This document shows positions 6,565 through 15,348 of a stretch of 26,654 bases of DNA, in pieces. The stretch is from IMG/VR virus record IMGVR_UViG_3300010233_000226, positions 1 to 26,654 of that record. The stretch is one strand, 5' to 3'. Numbering within the stretch: the stretch's first letter is position 1; every line of letters begins with the position of its first letter. The stretch is from a virus. The notes beneath the pieces are model-generated. The model saw only the letters and a program-made list of their open reading frames with translations, was not told the DNA's origin and did no database searches. The translations under genes and the position numbers were made by a program.

Positions 6565-6619
6565 ATGAATTCTGTAAAGGACTAAAAACTACTGTATGGT
6601 TATCACACAGCAATTCATC
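6564..6619. repeat. Inverted repeat at the convergent junction
   Basis: GATGAATT (6564-6571) is the exact reverse complement of AATTCATC (6612-6619). CTG/CAG inside extends the stem by three pairs after one unpaired base. The right arm spans the endolysin stop codon and the left arm abuts the terminator stem. It could be a 3'-end stabilising hairpin or an RNA processing site. Confidence 0.5.
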
Positions 6620-7118
6620 CGTTACTGTTCGTTACTATATCCACGTACTTAGACAAGTCGTTACACCTGTTTAGCCAGCCTTTGATATATTTATTGAGGG
6701 CTGGCTTTTTCTTTACTAGATCTAGATAGTACTGGATACGACGTTGGATAAACCAGCGACTCTTTCTTGAGTCCCTACTTTTTCTTTCCCCCTCCAGATC
6801 CTTTTTTTCGTTTAGTTCCGCAAGCCATGATCTACTCCTTCCCACTCCACAGTTAACAGCAGAATCGAACACAGCAATAGCAAGTGCTGGTTCCATATCA
6901 ATAGTTACTACTTTATTCCAGTAATCCTTCTCGTACAGACGGAACGCTTCCTCCTTTGTGAGGCTCTTGATATCTATGTCAGGATAGGCTTTCTTACTGA
7001 TCCCAAACTTGGTCTCACCACCAGGGTCTTCTTTGTCAAAAGAGTATCCGCCATTCTCCTTGTTTTCCCACTCATGTAATGCTACAAAGATCATTGCTTG
7101 ATTAAAAGTTAGACTCAC
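6615..7118 (-). CDS. Endolysin, GH108-type lysozyme
   Basis: A 167-aa peptidoglycan glycosidase of the GH108 family. The N-terminal signature ENGGYSFDKEDPGGETKFG (about 21-39) contains the conserved DPGG-T-GI block, with the catalytic Glu near residues 16-21. LYEKDYWNK (61-69) and FDSAVNCGVGRS follow as in relatives. No signal peptide or membrane anchor is visible, so export is expected through the holin encoded at 4121-4525. The start is GTG 7118, overlapping the upstream stop as GTGA. GGAGG inside the preceding gene lies about seven bases before it. The basic segment around GERKSRDSRKSR is unusual. It is the last gene before the terminator. Confidence 0.88.
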   Translation of the reverse strand: MSLTFNQAMIFVALHEWENKENGGYSFDKEDPGGETKFGISKKAYPDIDIKSLTKEEAFRLYEKDYWNKVVTIDMEPALAIAVFDSAVNCGVGRSRSWLAELNEKKDLEGERKSRDSRKSRWFIQRRIQYYLDLVKKKPALNKYIKGWLNRCNDLSKYVDIVTNSNG

Positions 7119-10100
7119 TTGTATTCCTCCATACGACCAGCTTTAAATCGCTGCATATATGACTTGACCTGACCCTTCTGGTTCAAGATCCGAGCATCCT
7201 CACGAGAGATACTCCTCTGGTGAATAGCTGCTTTGATCTGGTCTTTGATCTGCTTTGCAGTCATCTCCTCTTTTTGAGCAAGTTCATATCCACGCTCAGT
7301 CCTGTTCTGATTACCAGTGTCAAGACCATCAATGATCATGTCGATTGCCTTCTGAGAGTTAGCAATCTTATTCTTATCATTCGCTTCCTCAGCTTGGATC
7401 ATAGCTCTAGACTTAGAAGTAGAGATTGTACTAGAACCAAGTGCTTGTCCTAGTTGTTCCATCCCTGTCTGCTCTACCTGTCCATACCCTCTATTACCAC
7501 CAGGAACCATCTGCCTGTTATCAGAATCATACCGAAACTTGTCAATCAGATAGCGTTGTCCAGGGAAAACCTGGAACTTCAGATCAGCAGCACGTTGCTC
7601 TGCGTCAGTAGTGTCAGCACCAGTCAGCTTTTTTGACTTCACAAGAGCAACTACAGCTACATCCAGAGCAGACTTAATAACCGGGAACAGACTCAGAATA
7701 CTTGCTTGTTGTTGGTTTCCTTCTCCTGGAATTACCGGATTGAACCGGAGAGAACTAGAGATGTCTAGACCAGTACCAGCAGAGAGAACTCCATGAGTAG
7801 CAGCATCATTTGCAAACTCTTCTGATGTACCTACTGCTTTGTATAGACCAGCAGAGAATTGAGCAAAGATATTCTTATGAGTAAGCATGCTTTCCATCAC
7901 AGATTTTGGAATAGAATCCTCAACATCATTCCATCCAAGAGACTTAGCTACATGAATAAAGGCGAGACGGATTGTTTCATACTCAGTCAAGAGTGGAAGA
8001 CCAATAGAACCTGCCATGATCATCGTAGTCAGCATCGTAGAGATTACAGGAGCCATAGCCCTAATCTTCTCAATCCCACCCTTACTCTGACCTATAAGTT
8101 TTAAGTCACCTACAAGATTTCCAAGAGAAGCCAGACCGTACTTCTGCAACGGAGCAATCGCCTGTCCAACCAACCCCAACCTATTCAGAAATGGGGAGGT
8201 ATGAGTACGATCATACATAACCATAGTGTTATCTACAGCGTTGACCACATTACTCTTGAGCTTGTCTCCAGTCATACCCATATCTTTGTAGAAATGGTAT
8301 GCTGTAGCAGCAGTCATGTATCTAGATACAGAGTCACCAATACCAGCGACAGTCTGCCCTGTAGCCCAGCCAAAGGCCTTACTTAGTGTCTTGTTAGACT
8401 TAGAGTCAAAGATAGGGAACTCGTTAATTTCATTCTTGAACTGCGGGTGCATCGAGTCAGTAGTGTTTGCTACTTCTTTCATGAATGACTTAAATCCAGC
8501 ATCACCACCAGACATGATTGTTCCGAGACCTTTTCCTGAAGCAAGCATGGTGTCTAGCAAAGAACCTTCCTTGAGGAACTGTCGTCCTGCAAAAGGGGCA
8601 GTCAAAACCTGACCAGCAGTGAAACCAATACGGGAAGTAAGAGCACTAATATAGAACAGTTGAGCGAACATACCCATTGTCTTGTCAACAACAGGAACAT
8701 CGGGGTAGTAGAACCTGTCTTCTTTGCCACGAGCAGAGTCAATCTTTGAAACAACCTTTGAGAACAAACTATCTACACCTTCTCGAACCTGATCAATCGC
8801 TTCAGCAACCTTGTACTTCTTCTGGTTGTTCATAGCAATATCAGTTAGATACTTAGAAGTATCATACTGATTAGGGAACTTCTCCTGAAGAGCACGACCA
8901 GAGTCATTCTCCCAGAAGTCAACCATACTCCTGTTTATTAGAGTTTTCTTATGTTGTACCGCAGCTTCATTAATGTAACTCTCAAGACTCTTGAAGAAGT
9001 CTTCTCCATTCTGTTTGCGAGTCTTCATGAGACGGTTCCCCTCAAACCCAGAGAATCCCATACGACGAATGTTGTGCTTACCAATGGTAGCATTCTCAAC
9101 CATTCCTTGTTGGATGGCGTCCAGTGTCTCCATGGTCCAGTCGTGTCGTTTAGTACCCCTCTCATGGGAGTTCTCAAGAATGTCCCGAACAATACCAAAG
9201 GACTCCGCAAGGACAGCACCACGTTCTGTGTTAAAGTCAATAAGTTCTGTGGTCGCATGTCCAAGTTCTTGTGCTTTCTTTGCCCAACGTTCCGCAATCT
9301 CCTTAGTAGGGAAGGACTCAATGTGAGTCACATCTCCAAGAGAAGTCTTCAATCCTACTGCGAAGTCTCCCTTACGCACAGCATGGATATAGCCATTTAC
9401 TCGCCTAGTACCAGTAGTAGTCTGGATGGTATCGTACAATTTCTGAAGCAATTCAATTGTCTTCTTTTGAATATCAGAGAAGCCAGAGAGATCCTGCTTA
9501 TCATGCCGTTGCTTCTTATTAGCGTTATCAACCATGAACTCAGAGACAACTATCTTATCATTAGCAGACAGACGCGGAACTACCTCCGCCAGTGTATTCG
9601 GATTCTCGTAGTGCTTCAGGGTCATAAATGGACCAAAACCTTTATGTTCCACATTAGAAGCATTGCCAGCCCACCACTCACGCTTGAGAGCAATCTCAGT
9701 ATCGTAGGCAGATTTAATTCGTTTGAAGACTTCCCAGACGATTGGGGCCTCTCGTTTAATACCTTCAACAAACTGTCCCATACCAAAGATCTCACGAGAA
9801 ATCTTACTAGAAGGATCAGCAGTGGAGAGATGAGGATCTTGCAGAAGTTCCGCTGAGGACCTCATGTTGGTAGTATCAATTACATTGTTTACTTCCAGAG
9901 CACGAGAGATCTTCTCGGCAGAGTCAGTCTTCTGTTCTACTTCTTTCTCGAATGGGGTCTTTTCACCGAAGTCAAATGAAGATTTGTTTGCTTCTGCTTC
10001 TTGAGCATCTCTCCGTGAAAGATCCTCCAGAGTTACTTCACTCCCCTTTTCAAAAATAGGGGGTGCTTTATCAACAGGAGCAGTGGGTTCCTCTTTCTGT

Positions 10101-11707
10101 GCTCGCTCTGCAACACGATCCTGGAAAGAGTTAAGAAGTTTCCTAGGCATCCGACGAGTACCCGGCTCTCCTTCATGAAGCCCTTGTGCTCTCCATTCAG
10201 CGGCAATCAGATTGTTCATACGACCTTCATAGTCTTTAACAGATTCTCCTTCTTTCTGCTTGACTACGTTGTGTGTAGCTTCATGGATCTCAGCGAATAG
10301 TTGGAGACCACGAGGACTCCCGAACGCTGCTTGCTGTTCAGGAGAAAGAGAATCAAATAGACGTTTGGCTTCCTCTGGGTTAATGTACAGCTTCCCGTCC
10401 CTATTCTGACCAAGAATCTTTCTTCCAGCTCCATCAGAAGAGAAGAGATCATTAGCAACAGTTACATCACTACGAAATGCTTCTCCGGTAGGAAGTGTGT
10501 TCTTGACCCGTTGTTGTTCGTCAAGAAGGATTTGATGAAAGTCATCTTCAGTCTGGAGAGGTTCTTTAGATTGAGATTCGCTTAGACGTTTGTACATCTC
10601 AGCAGGAGACTCATTCTCTGCTTGTTCTAGAGTGAGGGGTTTATCTAGACCAATCCGACTCTTGTTAGTCTCATCAATGAAGTCAAGATTCAACTGACGG
10701 ATCTGTTCCTCCTGAGATACAGGAGATTCTCCATTCTTATACTTATCAAGAATTGCTTGATGGTCAGTCTTCTCTTTGAGAAGAGCATCCCTCTTATCAG
10801 AGAGAGACAGCCAGAAGTCTCTCTGCTTCTCAGACATTCCTTCTTTGGGACCGTTAACCAAAGAGTCCATCTGTTCTGAGATCTTATAGATCTGCTTGTC
10901 AATACTATTTACTAGTCCCTCAGTACGAGCAACAAATGAAGCATCAAGAGACTCTCTAGTAGGAACACCAGTTTCGTCTAATGGAACTTCAGTAGGAGCC
11001 TTCCCTTTGCTAGGAAGCATGTGGCCCATAACGTGGCCCGGAATGTAGGCAGCAGCGTAGTCTCCCGGAGTCATATCAGGAAGAGCTTGCACACCAGCAT
11101 CAGAACGAATGGCATTCTGTACAGGATGATTCAACAAAGCTTCTTGTGCCACGTTGGTACCACCTTGAAGTACTCCGTTAGCCATACGACCAGCAACACC
11201 TATCTTCTGGGCAGCACCCATAGTAGCCATGTTGAGGCCAGCATCAGCACCCATTGCTGCAAGAGCATGGCCTGTATCAGAACCATCATCAAGCATGCGA
11301 AGACCTGTTTCAGTAGCACCACCAGCAATAGCCATACCAGCAGTAACTGGATTCAAATAAGCAGGGATAGCCCCAAGAGCTTTGAATACTTTACCACCCT
11401 CACCACGATCTACGGTTGCTTCTTGATCCTGATTTTCTTTACGAAGTCTTTGAACATCTCCGATAATCTCATCACGACGTTCTCCTGTAGTAAGAGTAGA
11501 CGCAGCAGCCCCCATAGCGTTGGCTATAGACTTACCTACATCACGAAGACCGGCCCCCATATCCTCCAAAGGATTTGTCTTCTCTTTTTCTACTTGTGGT
11601 TGTACCTCACCAAGAGAATCTAGATGAGCAAGAGTCTGTTTCCATTCATCAGGACTAAGTTCTCTATCAGCAGAGAACTCATGCCCTTTATATTGATAGG
11701 TAGGCAT
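7115..11707 (-). CDS. Giant internal virion / DNA-ejection protein (1530 aa)
   Basis: The largest gene of the window, third in a run of three Gln/Ala-rich proteins after the tail genes, where P22 encodes its ejection proteins. Ala/Gly-rich, membrane-compatible stretches occur near residues 110-135, 1000-1040 (FYISALTSRIGFTAGQVL) and 1215-1240 (MLTTMIMAGSIGLPLL). Charged coiled-coil-like sequence fills much of 260-450. An HEATH motif at 475-479 (IHEATHNVV) is a possible zincin active site. The C-terminus is a polar helical domain ending RFKAGRMEEYK. Large size and mixed domains recall polyvalent phage proteins injected with DNA. No lysozyme signature was seen. The role is inferred from position and composition. 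Confidence 0.7.
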   Translation of the reverse strand: MPTYQYKGHEFSADRELSPDEWKQTLAHLDSLGEVQPQVEKEKTNPLEDMGAGLRDVGKSIANAMGAAASTLTTGERRDEIIGDVQRLRKENQDQEATVDRGEGGKVFKALGAIPAYLNPVTAGMAIAGGATETGLRMLDDGSDTGHALAAMGADAGLNMATMGAAQKIGVAGRMANGVLQGGTNVAQEALLNHPVQNAIRSDAGVQALPDMTPGDYAAAYIPGHVMGHMLPSKGKAPTEVPLDETGVPTRESLDASFVARTEGLVNSIDKQIYKISEQMDSLVNGPKEGMSEKQRDFWLSLSDKRDALLKEKTDHQAILDKYKNGESPVSQEEQIRQLNLDFIDETNKSRIGLDKPLTLEQAENESPAEMYKRLSESQSKEPLQTEDDFHQILLDEQQRVKNTLPTGEAFRSDVTVANDLFSSDGAGRKILGQNRDGKLYINPEEAKRLFDSLSPEQQAAFGSPRGLQLFAEIHEATHNVVKQKEGESVKDYEGRMNNLIAAEWRAQGLHEGEPGTRRMPRKLLNSFQDRVAERAQKEEPTAPVDKAPPIFEKGSEVTLEDLSRRDAQEAEANKSSFDFGEKTPFEKEVEQKTDSAEKISRALEVNNVIDTTNMRSSAELLQDPHLSTADPSSKISREIFGMGQFVEGIKREAPIVWEVFKRIKSAYDTEIALKREWWAGNASNVEHKGFGPFMTLKHYENPNTLAEVVPRLSANDKIVVSEFMVDNANKKQRHDKQDLSGFSDIQKKTIELLQKLYDTIQTTTGTRRVNGYIHAVRKGDFAVGLKTSLGDVTHIESFPTKEIAERWAKKAQELGHATTELIDFNTERGAVLAESFGIVRDILENSHERGTKRHDWTMETLDAIQQGMVENATIGKHNIRRMGFSGFEGNRLMKTRKQNGEDFFKSLESYINEAAVQHKKTLINRSMVDFWENDSGRALQEKFPNQYDTSKYLTDIAMNNQKKYKVAEAIDQVREGVDSLFSKVVSKIDSARGKEDRFYYPDVPVVDKTMGMFAQLFYISALTSRIGFTAGQVLTAPFAGRQFLKEGSLLDTMLASGKGLGTIMSGGDAGFKSFMKEVANTTDSMHPQFKNEINEFPIFDSKSNKTLSKAFGWATGQTVAGIGDSVSRYMTAATAYHFYKDMGMTGDKLKSNVVNAVDNTMVMYDRTHTSPFLNRLGLVGQAIAPLQKYGLASLGNLVGDLKLIGQSKGGIEKIRAMAPVISTMLTTMIMAGSIGLPLLTEYETIRLAFIHVAKSLGWNDVEDSIPKSVMESMLTHKNIFAQFSAGLYKAVGTSEEFANDAATHGVLSAGTGLDISSSLRFNPVIPGEGNQQQASILSLFPVIKSALDVAVVALVKSKKLTGADTTDAEQRAADLKFQVFPGQRYLIDKFRYDSDNRQMVPGGNRGYGQVEQTGMEQLGQALGSSTISTSKSRAMIQAEEANDKNKIANSQKAIDMIIDGLDTGNQNRTERGYELAQKEEMTAKQIKDQIKAAIHQRSISREDARILNQKGQVKSYMQRFKAGRMEEYK

Positions 11708-11711
11708 CTAG

Positions 11712-12800
11712 TTACCTTTTAATAGTTACACCGGGAGGAAGAGATGGTTGTTCTACCTTTAGAGCAGAGTCTCCTGGCTCGGGAGTAGGAGCAAATTTAC
11801 TCTTAGCAAACAGTTGATCTTGCTGAGTCTGAAGTGTCCTCATCATACCAACGGCCTGTTCTCTCTCCTTAGCAAGTTGTTGCTTGCGTTGTACAATGCG
11901 ACTGGAGATTTCTTCCTTAGTAAGTTTCTTACCATTCACAGTTTCTCCCATGAACATCGAAGGAGTAGTAGCTTGGTACTCTGTTTCGATCTCTTTGATC
12001 CTACCATCAAGTTCCTTCTTCTGTCCACTCAGATGATTCATCAAGTTAGTACGAGCAGTCTCATCACGAGCACTATTGATAGCGTCCGTGTTAGCCGCAG
12101 TAGCATCAGCGTGAATTCTTGCTACATTCTCCAGAGTAGTATTATGAGCTTCTCCAACAGCGGCACGACCAGCAATTTCAGGTTGAGTAATATACAGACC
12201 ATGTGACTTGTTGTTAGCATCTTGTTCAGCCATCTTCTGAAGAACAGCAGGAACCATAGTAAGAATCTGTTGATTCTGCTCTAGTTTCTTTTTAAGAAGT
12301 TCTGGATTGGTCAAAAGTTGTTGGACATCTTGAGGTTGCATTCCAAGTTGTGGGGCCATCTCAAGAGCTTTAGTTACAAAATTAAGATCAGAACCACCTC
12401 CCTGTTCAAGAGCAGAAGCAAGTCCCATCAATCCCATAGTCTGCTGGTGAGTTTCTGCAAGAGCCTTCTCTACATGTGTTTTAGGAACTCTTGCTAGATT
12501 CTCTTGAATCTTTGCTTCCATATCTGACTGTTGAGTACCAGCAGCAGTAGCACCCTGTGCGATATCAACTTGATTCTTTCCCATGATACCACCCTGACGA
12601 AGTGCCTCCATACGAGGATCGTTATAGTCAGATACAGCTCGACCAGCTTCAACACCTTTAATAGCATTACCTAGTTGAGATTCTTGAAGAGACTGCAGAT
12701 TAGCAGCATCAATTTCACTCTCTCTATTTCCTGCCATAATTCCAGCAAGACCTCCCCAAGGCTTGTATTCAGTATCCATACCTTGAATTTGATTAGCCAT
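11712..12800 (-). CDS. Probable internal virion / ejection protein (362 aa)
   Basis: A Gln- and Ala-rich, almost wholly helical protein: EAGRAVSDY and NQVDIAQGATAAGTQQ, then a long coiled-coil-prone segment from about 230 to 335 (KKELDGRIKEIETEY, RIVQRKQQLAKEREQ). The C-terminal tail is Pro-rich (PSLPPGVTIKR). Lack of membrane segments and position between the 604-aa and 1530-aa proteins suggest a capsid-internal protein ejected with the DNA, as with P22 gp7/gp20. No family is recognised with certainty. Confidence 0.6.
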   Translation of the reverse strand: MANQIQGMDTEYKPWGGLAGIMAGNRESEIDAANLQSLQESQLGNAIKGVEAGRAVSDYNDPRMEALRQGGIMGKNQVDIAQGATAAGTQQSDMEAKIQENLARVPKTHVEKALAETHQQTMGLMGLASALEQGGGSDLNFVTKALEMAPQLGMQPQDVQQLLTNPELLKKKLEQNQQILTMVPAVLQKMAEQDANNKSHGLYITQPEIAGRAAVGEAHNTTLENVARIHADATAANTDAINSARDETARTNLMNHLSGQKKELDGRIKEIETEYQATTPSMFMGETVNGKKLTKEEISSRIVQRKQQLAKEREQAVGMMRTLQTQQDQLFAKSKFAPTPEPGDSALKVEQPSLPPGVTIKR

Positions 12801-12802
12801 GA

Positions 12803-14617
12803 TTAGTCCCCATTAAACAAATCTGCTAGTTTGAATCCATTAAGTACTCCTTGTGCTCCTTGTAGTATGGGAGAATTTTGGTTTCTAACCATAGAAGCAT
12901 ACGCTGGAATAATTGAATCCTGAGCAGCATATGGATTGCTAGCGAATCCACCAGCAAGGGAAGTCGCTCGTTGAGTTTGATTTTTTTGCCATAATGAGGC
13001 AAGATCAGTATTCATACGACCACTATTCAGATAACCACCACGACTTCCATTTTTAGCGGCAGCTGCCCGAGCTTGATTAACAAAGTCATGTCCAGCTCCT
13101 TGCATAAAAGTATCATACCCATACATAGGATCTTGTTGAGTCTGACTCCACATATTATTGGCAGTCATTCCTCGCTGAGCATTAGAATCAGACGACAATC
13201 CAGATTTAGAATACTGATCTGCTAATAGAGCCTGAGCTTTCTTTCCCTGATTCCAAGAGTCAAGGGCTCCTAGACCGCGTACTCCGATCTCTAGCGGAGA
13301 AGGAGCTTGAAACAACTTAGACAGGATTCCATTAGTATTCATCTTACCACCTATTGGGTTAGTTAGCATATCCTTCATACTCATACCACCATTTTTAATA
13401 GTGTTCGCGTAGCTTTGAAACCTATTAGTACTACCGGAAGTGTCCATTCCATTAGGAATGTCTGCTCCATTAGTTCCATAGTCTACCGCTTGTTGTATAT
13501 CTGCCGGGGTATCATAGTCTGGAGTATATGGAGTAGTGTTAGTAATTCCGTCGTATTTGGGCAACTCGCCACTACCTGGATTCCAAGCTGAGGCATCTCC
13601 AGACAAAGAGGTAGTCCCAGTGTTACTTAAAGAAGATCCCTCTGGATTGAGAGCACTCTGGTTCCAACCACTAGGACTAAGGTTCTGAGATAGTTCCCTG
13701 AATCCCTGCTCCATATTTCCAACAGAAGTTGGAACCTCCGAAGCAATAGGATTAGATATTGAAGGTTCTGAACCAGTAGTAGGATCAACAGTCAATGGAC
13801 TTGTATCTGAAAATAGATTGGACAAATTTCCTGCTGGAGTATACCAACTACCACCTTCTGCACCAGAACCAACTCCACCCATTTCTCCACCAGCATAGGT
13901 CATTGCAGCAGCAGCAAGTCCTTTACCGATGTCACCACCACTATTAGCCACAGAGTATACACCAGCTCCGATTGGCCCTCCAAAGTAGGAGGCAGCAAGT
14001 TGACCAGCCCAATTTAGAAGGTCGTTACCAAAAAGACCACCATTAGCATTAGCTCTTTTAGCTTGTTCTCCTGCTGATTCTCTAAAATTGAAGTCATTTC
14101 CAGAAGATACATCAGAGGGACTTAGATATTTATTACCTCCAGTTTGAGATAAGTACCCAGCTTGCTGTGGACTAAATTGGTTATCAAACAAATCCTGGAG
14201 ACCCCAACGACTTCCTTGTCCGTAAGAATCTAACATTCCGATAGGATCAGAAAAAAAGGCCGTCTGTTCATTATTTAAATTATTTGGATTTGCTCGTTGA
14301 TATGCTACTAATTTATCAACATTAGGATCATTAACAGCAGTATTAATATATCCCTGAGATTCCGAATGTGCACCACGTCCAACATCACTCCAAGTACCAT
14401 CTAGGTTTTTAAATTGAGCAGTTCCAGCTTCATTCTGTCTGGCCCAATCCCCACCATCAAAGTTCCAAGAGGAAGCACTCTGTTGCTGTTGTGGTTGATT
14501 ATACAATCCCTGTAAACCAGGTCCTACAGAGGTAGCTCCTTGTGTACTGAAAGCATTCGGACCCTCATCTGGTTTCTCTTCCATCTCACCTGTTTCTGGA
14601 TTGAGCCATTGTGCCAT
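12803..14617 (-). CDS. Probable internal virion / ejection protein (604 aa)
   Basis: Begins MAQWLNPETGEMEEKPDEG and is rich in Gly, Ser, Asn and Gln (QPQQQQSASSW). A hydrophobic Ala/Gly segment, LLNWAGQLAASYFGGPIGAG, lies at about 200-220 and continues into an Ala/Gly-rich region. The middle is low-complexity and presumably disordered. The C-terminal part has AAAAKNGSRGGYLNSGR and a helical end (VLNGFKLADLFNGD). First of three large proteins downstream of the tail hub genes. Function by synteny with P22-type ejection proteins. Confidence 0.6.
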   Translation of the reverse strand: MAQWLNPETGEMEEKPDEGPNAFSTQGATSVGPGLQGLYNQPQQQQSASSWNFDGGDWARQNEAGTAQFKNLDGTWSDVGRGAHSESQGYINTAVNDPNVDKLVAYQRANPNNLNNEQTAFFSDPIGMLDSYGQGSRWGLQDLFDNQFSPQQAGYLSQTGGNKYLSPSDVSSGNDFNFRESAGEQAKRANANGGLFGNDLLNWAGQLAASYFGGPIGAGVYSVANSGGDIGKGLAAAAMTYAGGEMGGVGSGAEGGSWYTPAGNLSNLFSDTSPLTVDPTTGSEPSISNPIASEVPTSVGNMEQGFRELSQNLSPSGWNQSALNPEGSSLSNTGTTSLSGDASAWNPGSGELPKYDGITNTTPYTPDYDTPADIQQAVDYGTNGADIPNGMDTSGSTNRFQSYANTIKNGGMSMKDMLTNPIGGKMNTNGILSKLFQAPSPLEIGVRGLGALDSWNQGKKAQALLADQYSKSGLSSDSNAQRGMTANNMWSQTQQDPMYGYDTFMQGAGHDFVNQARAAAAKNGSRGGYLNSGRMNTDLASLWQKNQTQRATSLAGGFASNPYAAQDSIIPAYASMVRNQNSPILQGAQGVLNGFKLADLFNGD

Positions 14618-14618
14618 A

Positions 14619-15347
14619 TTAAGAGATCCTATACCAAGTTGTGTTACTAAGTTTATAAACCCAAGCAGCGTTTCCGTTTACAGCTACGGTAGCAAGTGCT
14701 CCATTAAGTGTCTGCCCAGCTCCTGGATTGTGCGTAAGAGCAGTTACTATCTGAGTGCTGGTAATAAAGACTTCTTGACCATCAGCAGGATTTGTTGGCA
14801 TTACTACAGTAAGAGTAGCGAGAGTACCAGCAGGTTCTATAATAAAATATTTAGTTGTATCTCCAATAGTTTTTGATTGTCCTGTTGTAGGAACAACTTG
14901 TTCTATTGTTTTATATCTAACATGTTCAGAAGATGTGAGATGATAATACTCATTGGTAGTTCCCCCTTGCTGGGAATCCATACTATTGTGATCATGTTTG
15001 TGAAGAGTGGTTGCTCCAGCATCTGTTAGGTCAGTCCAATTAGTACCAGTAAAATTAGCAGAATCTCTGTCAGTAGAGTGGTAGTGAAGAGTACTACTTC
15101 CTGCATCTGTTAAGTCTGTGTGCTGTGCTGAAGTGAGATGGTAATATTCTCCAGTAGTGCCCCCTTGAAGAGCCTGTAGAAGTTGATGACTACGACTAGC
15201 AATACTAGATAGAGTAGAACTAGTAAAATCAATAATACTCCAAGGGACAGAGCCTACAGTACTGATGTAGTTACGGAGTTGCCTGAACCACTCAAGCCAA
15301 GCGTAGGAACCTGTTTGATCTAATACAGGAGGAGGAGGTAGTGGCAT
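14619..15347 (-). CDS. His-rich fibre or needle-like tail protein
   Basis: A 242-aa protein that starts MPLPPPPVLDQTG, then a helical Trp-rich head (YAWLEWFRQLRNYIS). The middle (about 60-155) has two related units: GGTTGEYYHLTSAQH followed by LHYH, and LHKHDH followed by GGTTNEYYHLTSSEH. HxH motifs of this kind bind metal ions in trimeric fibres such as T4 gp12. The last third is beta-rich (IEPAGTLATLTVVMPTNPADGQ) and ends in a Trp-Tyr strand. It sits where P22 encodes the tail needle gp26, just after the gp10-like gene, so needle or fibre is likely; trimerisation is inferred. Confidence 0.65.
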   Translation of the reverse strand: MPLPPPPVLDQTGSYAWLEWFRQLRNYISTVGSVPWSIIDFTSSTLSSIASRSHQLLQALQGGTTGEYYHLTSAQHTDLTDAGSSTLHYHSTDRDSANFTGTNWTDLTDAGATTLHKHDHNSMDSQQGGTTNEYYHLTSSEHVRYKTIEQVVPTTGQSKTIGDTTKYFIIEPAGTLATLTVVMPTNPADGQEVFITSTQIVTALTHNPGAGQTLNGALATVAVNGNAAWVYKLSNTTWYRIS

Positions 15348-15348
15348 G

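Noticed and set aside
8951-9856. 301-codon open frame on the plus strand
   Set aside because: Antisense shadow of the 1530-aa ejection protein. Long antisense frames arise here because of codon bias, and the product shows no protein-like motif.
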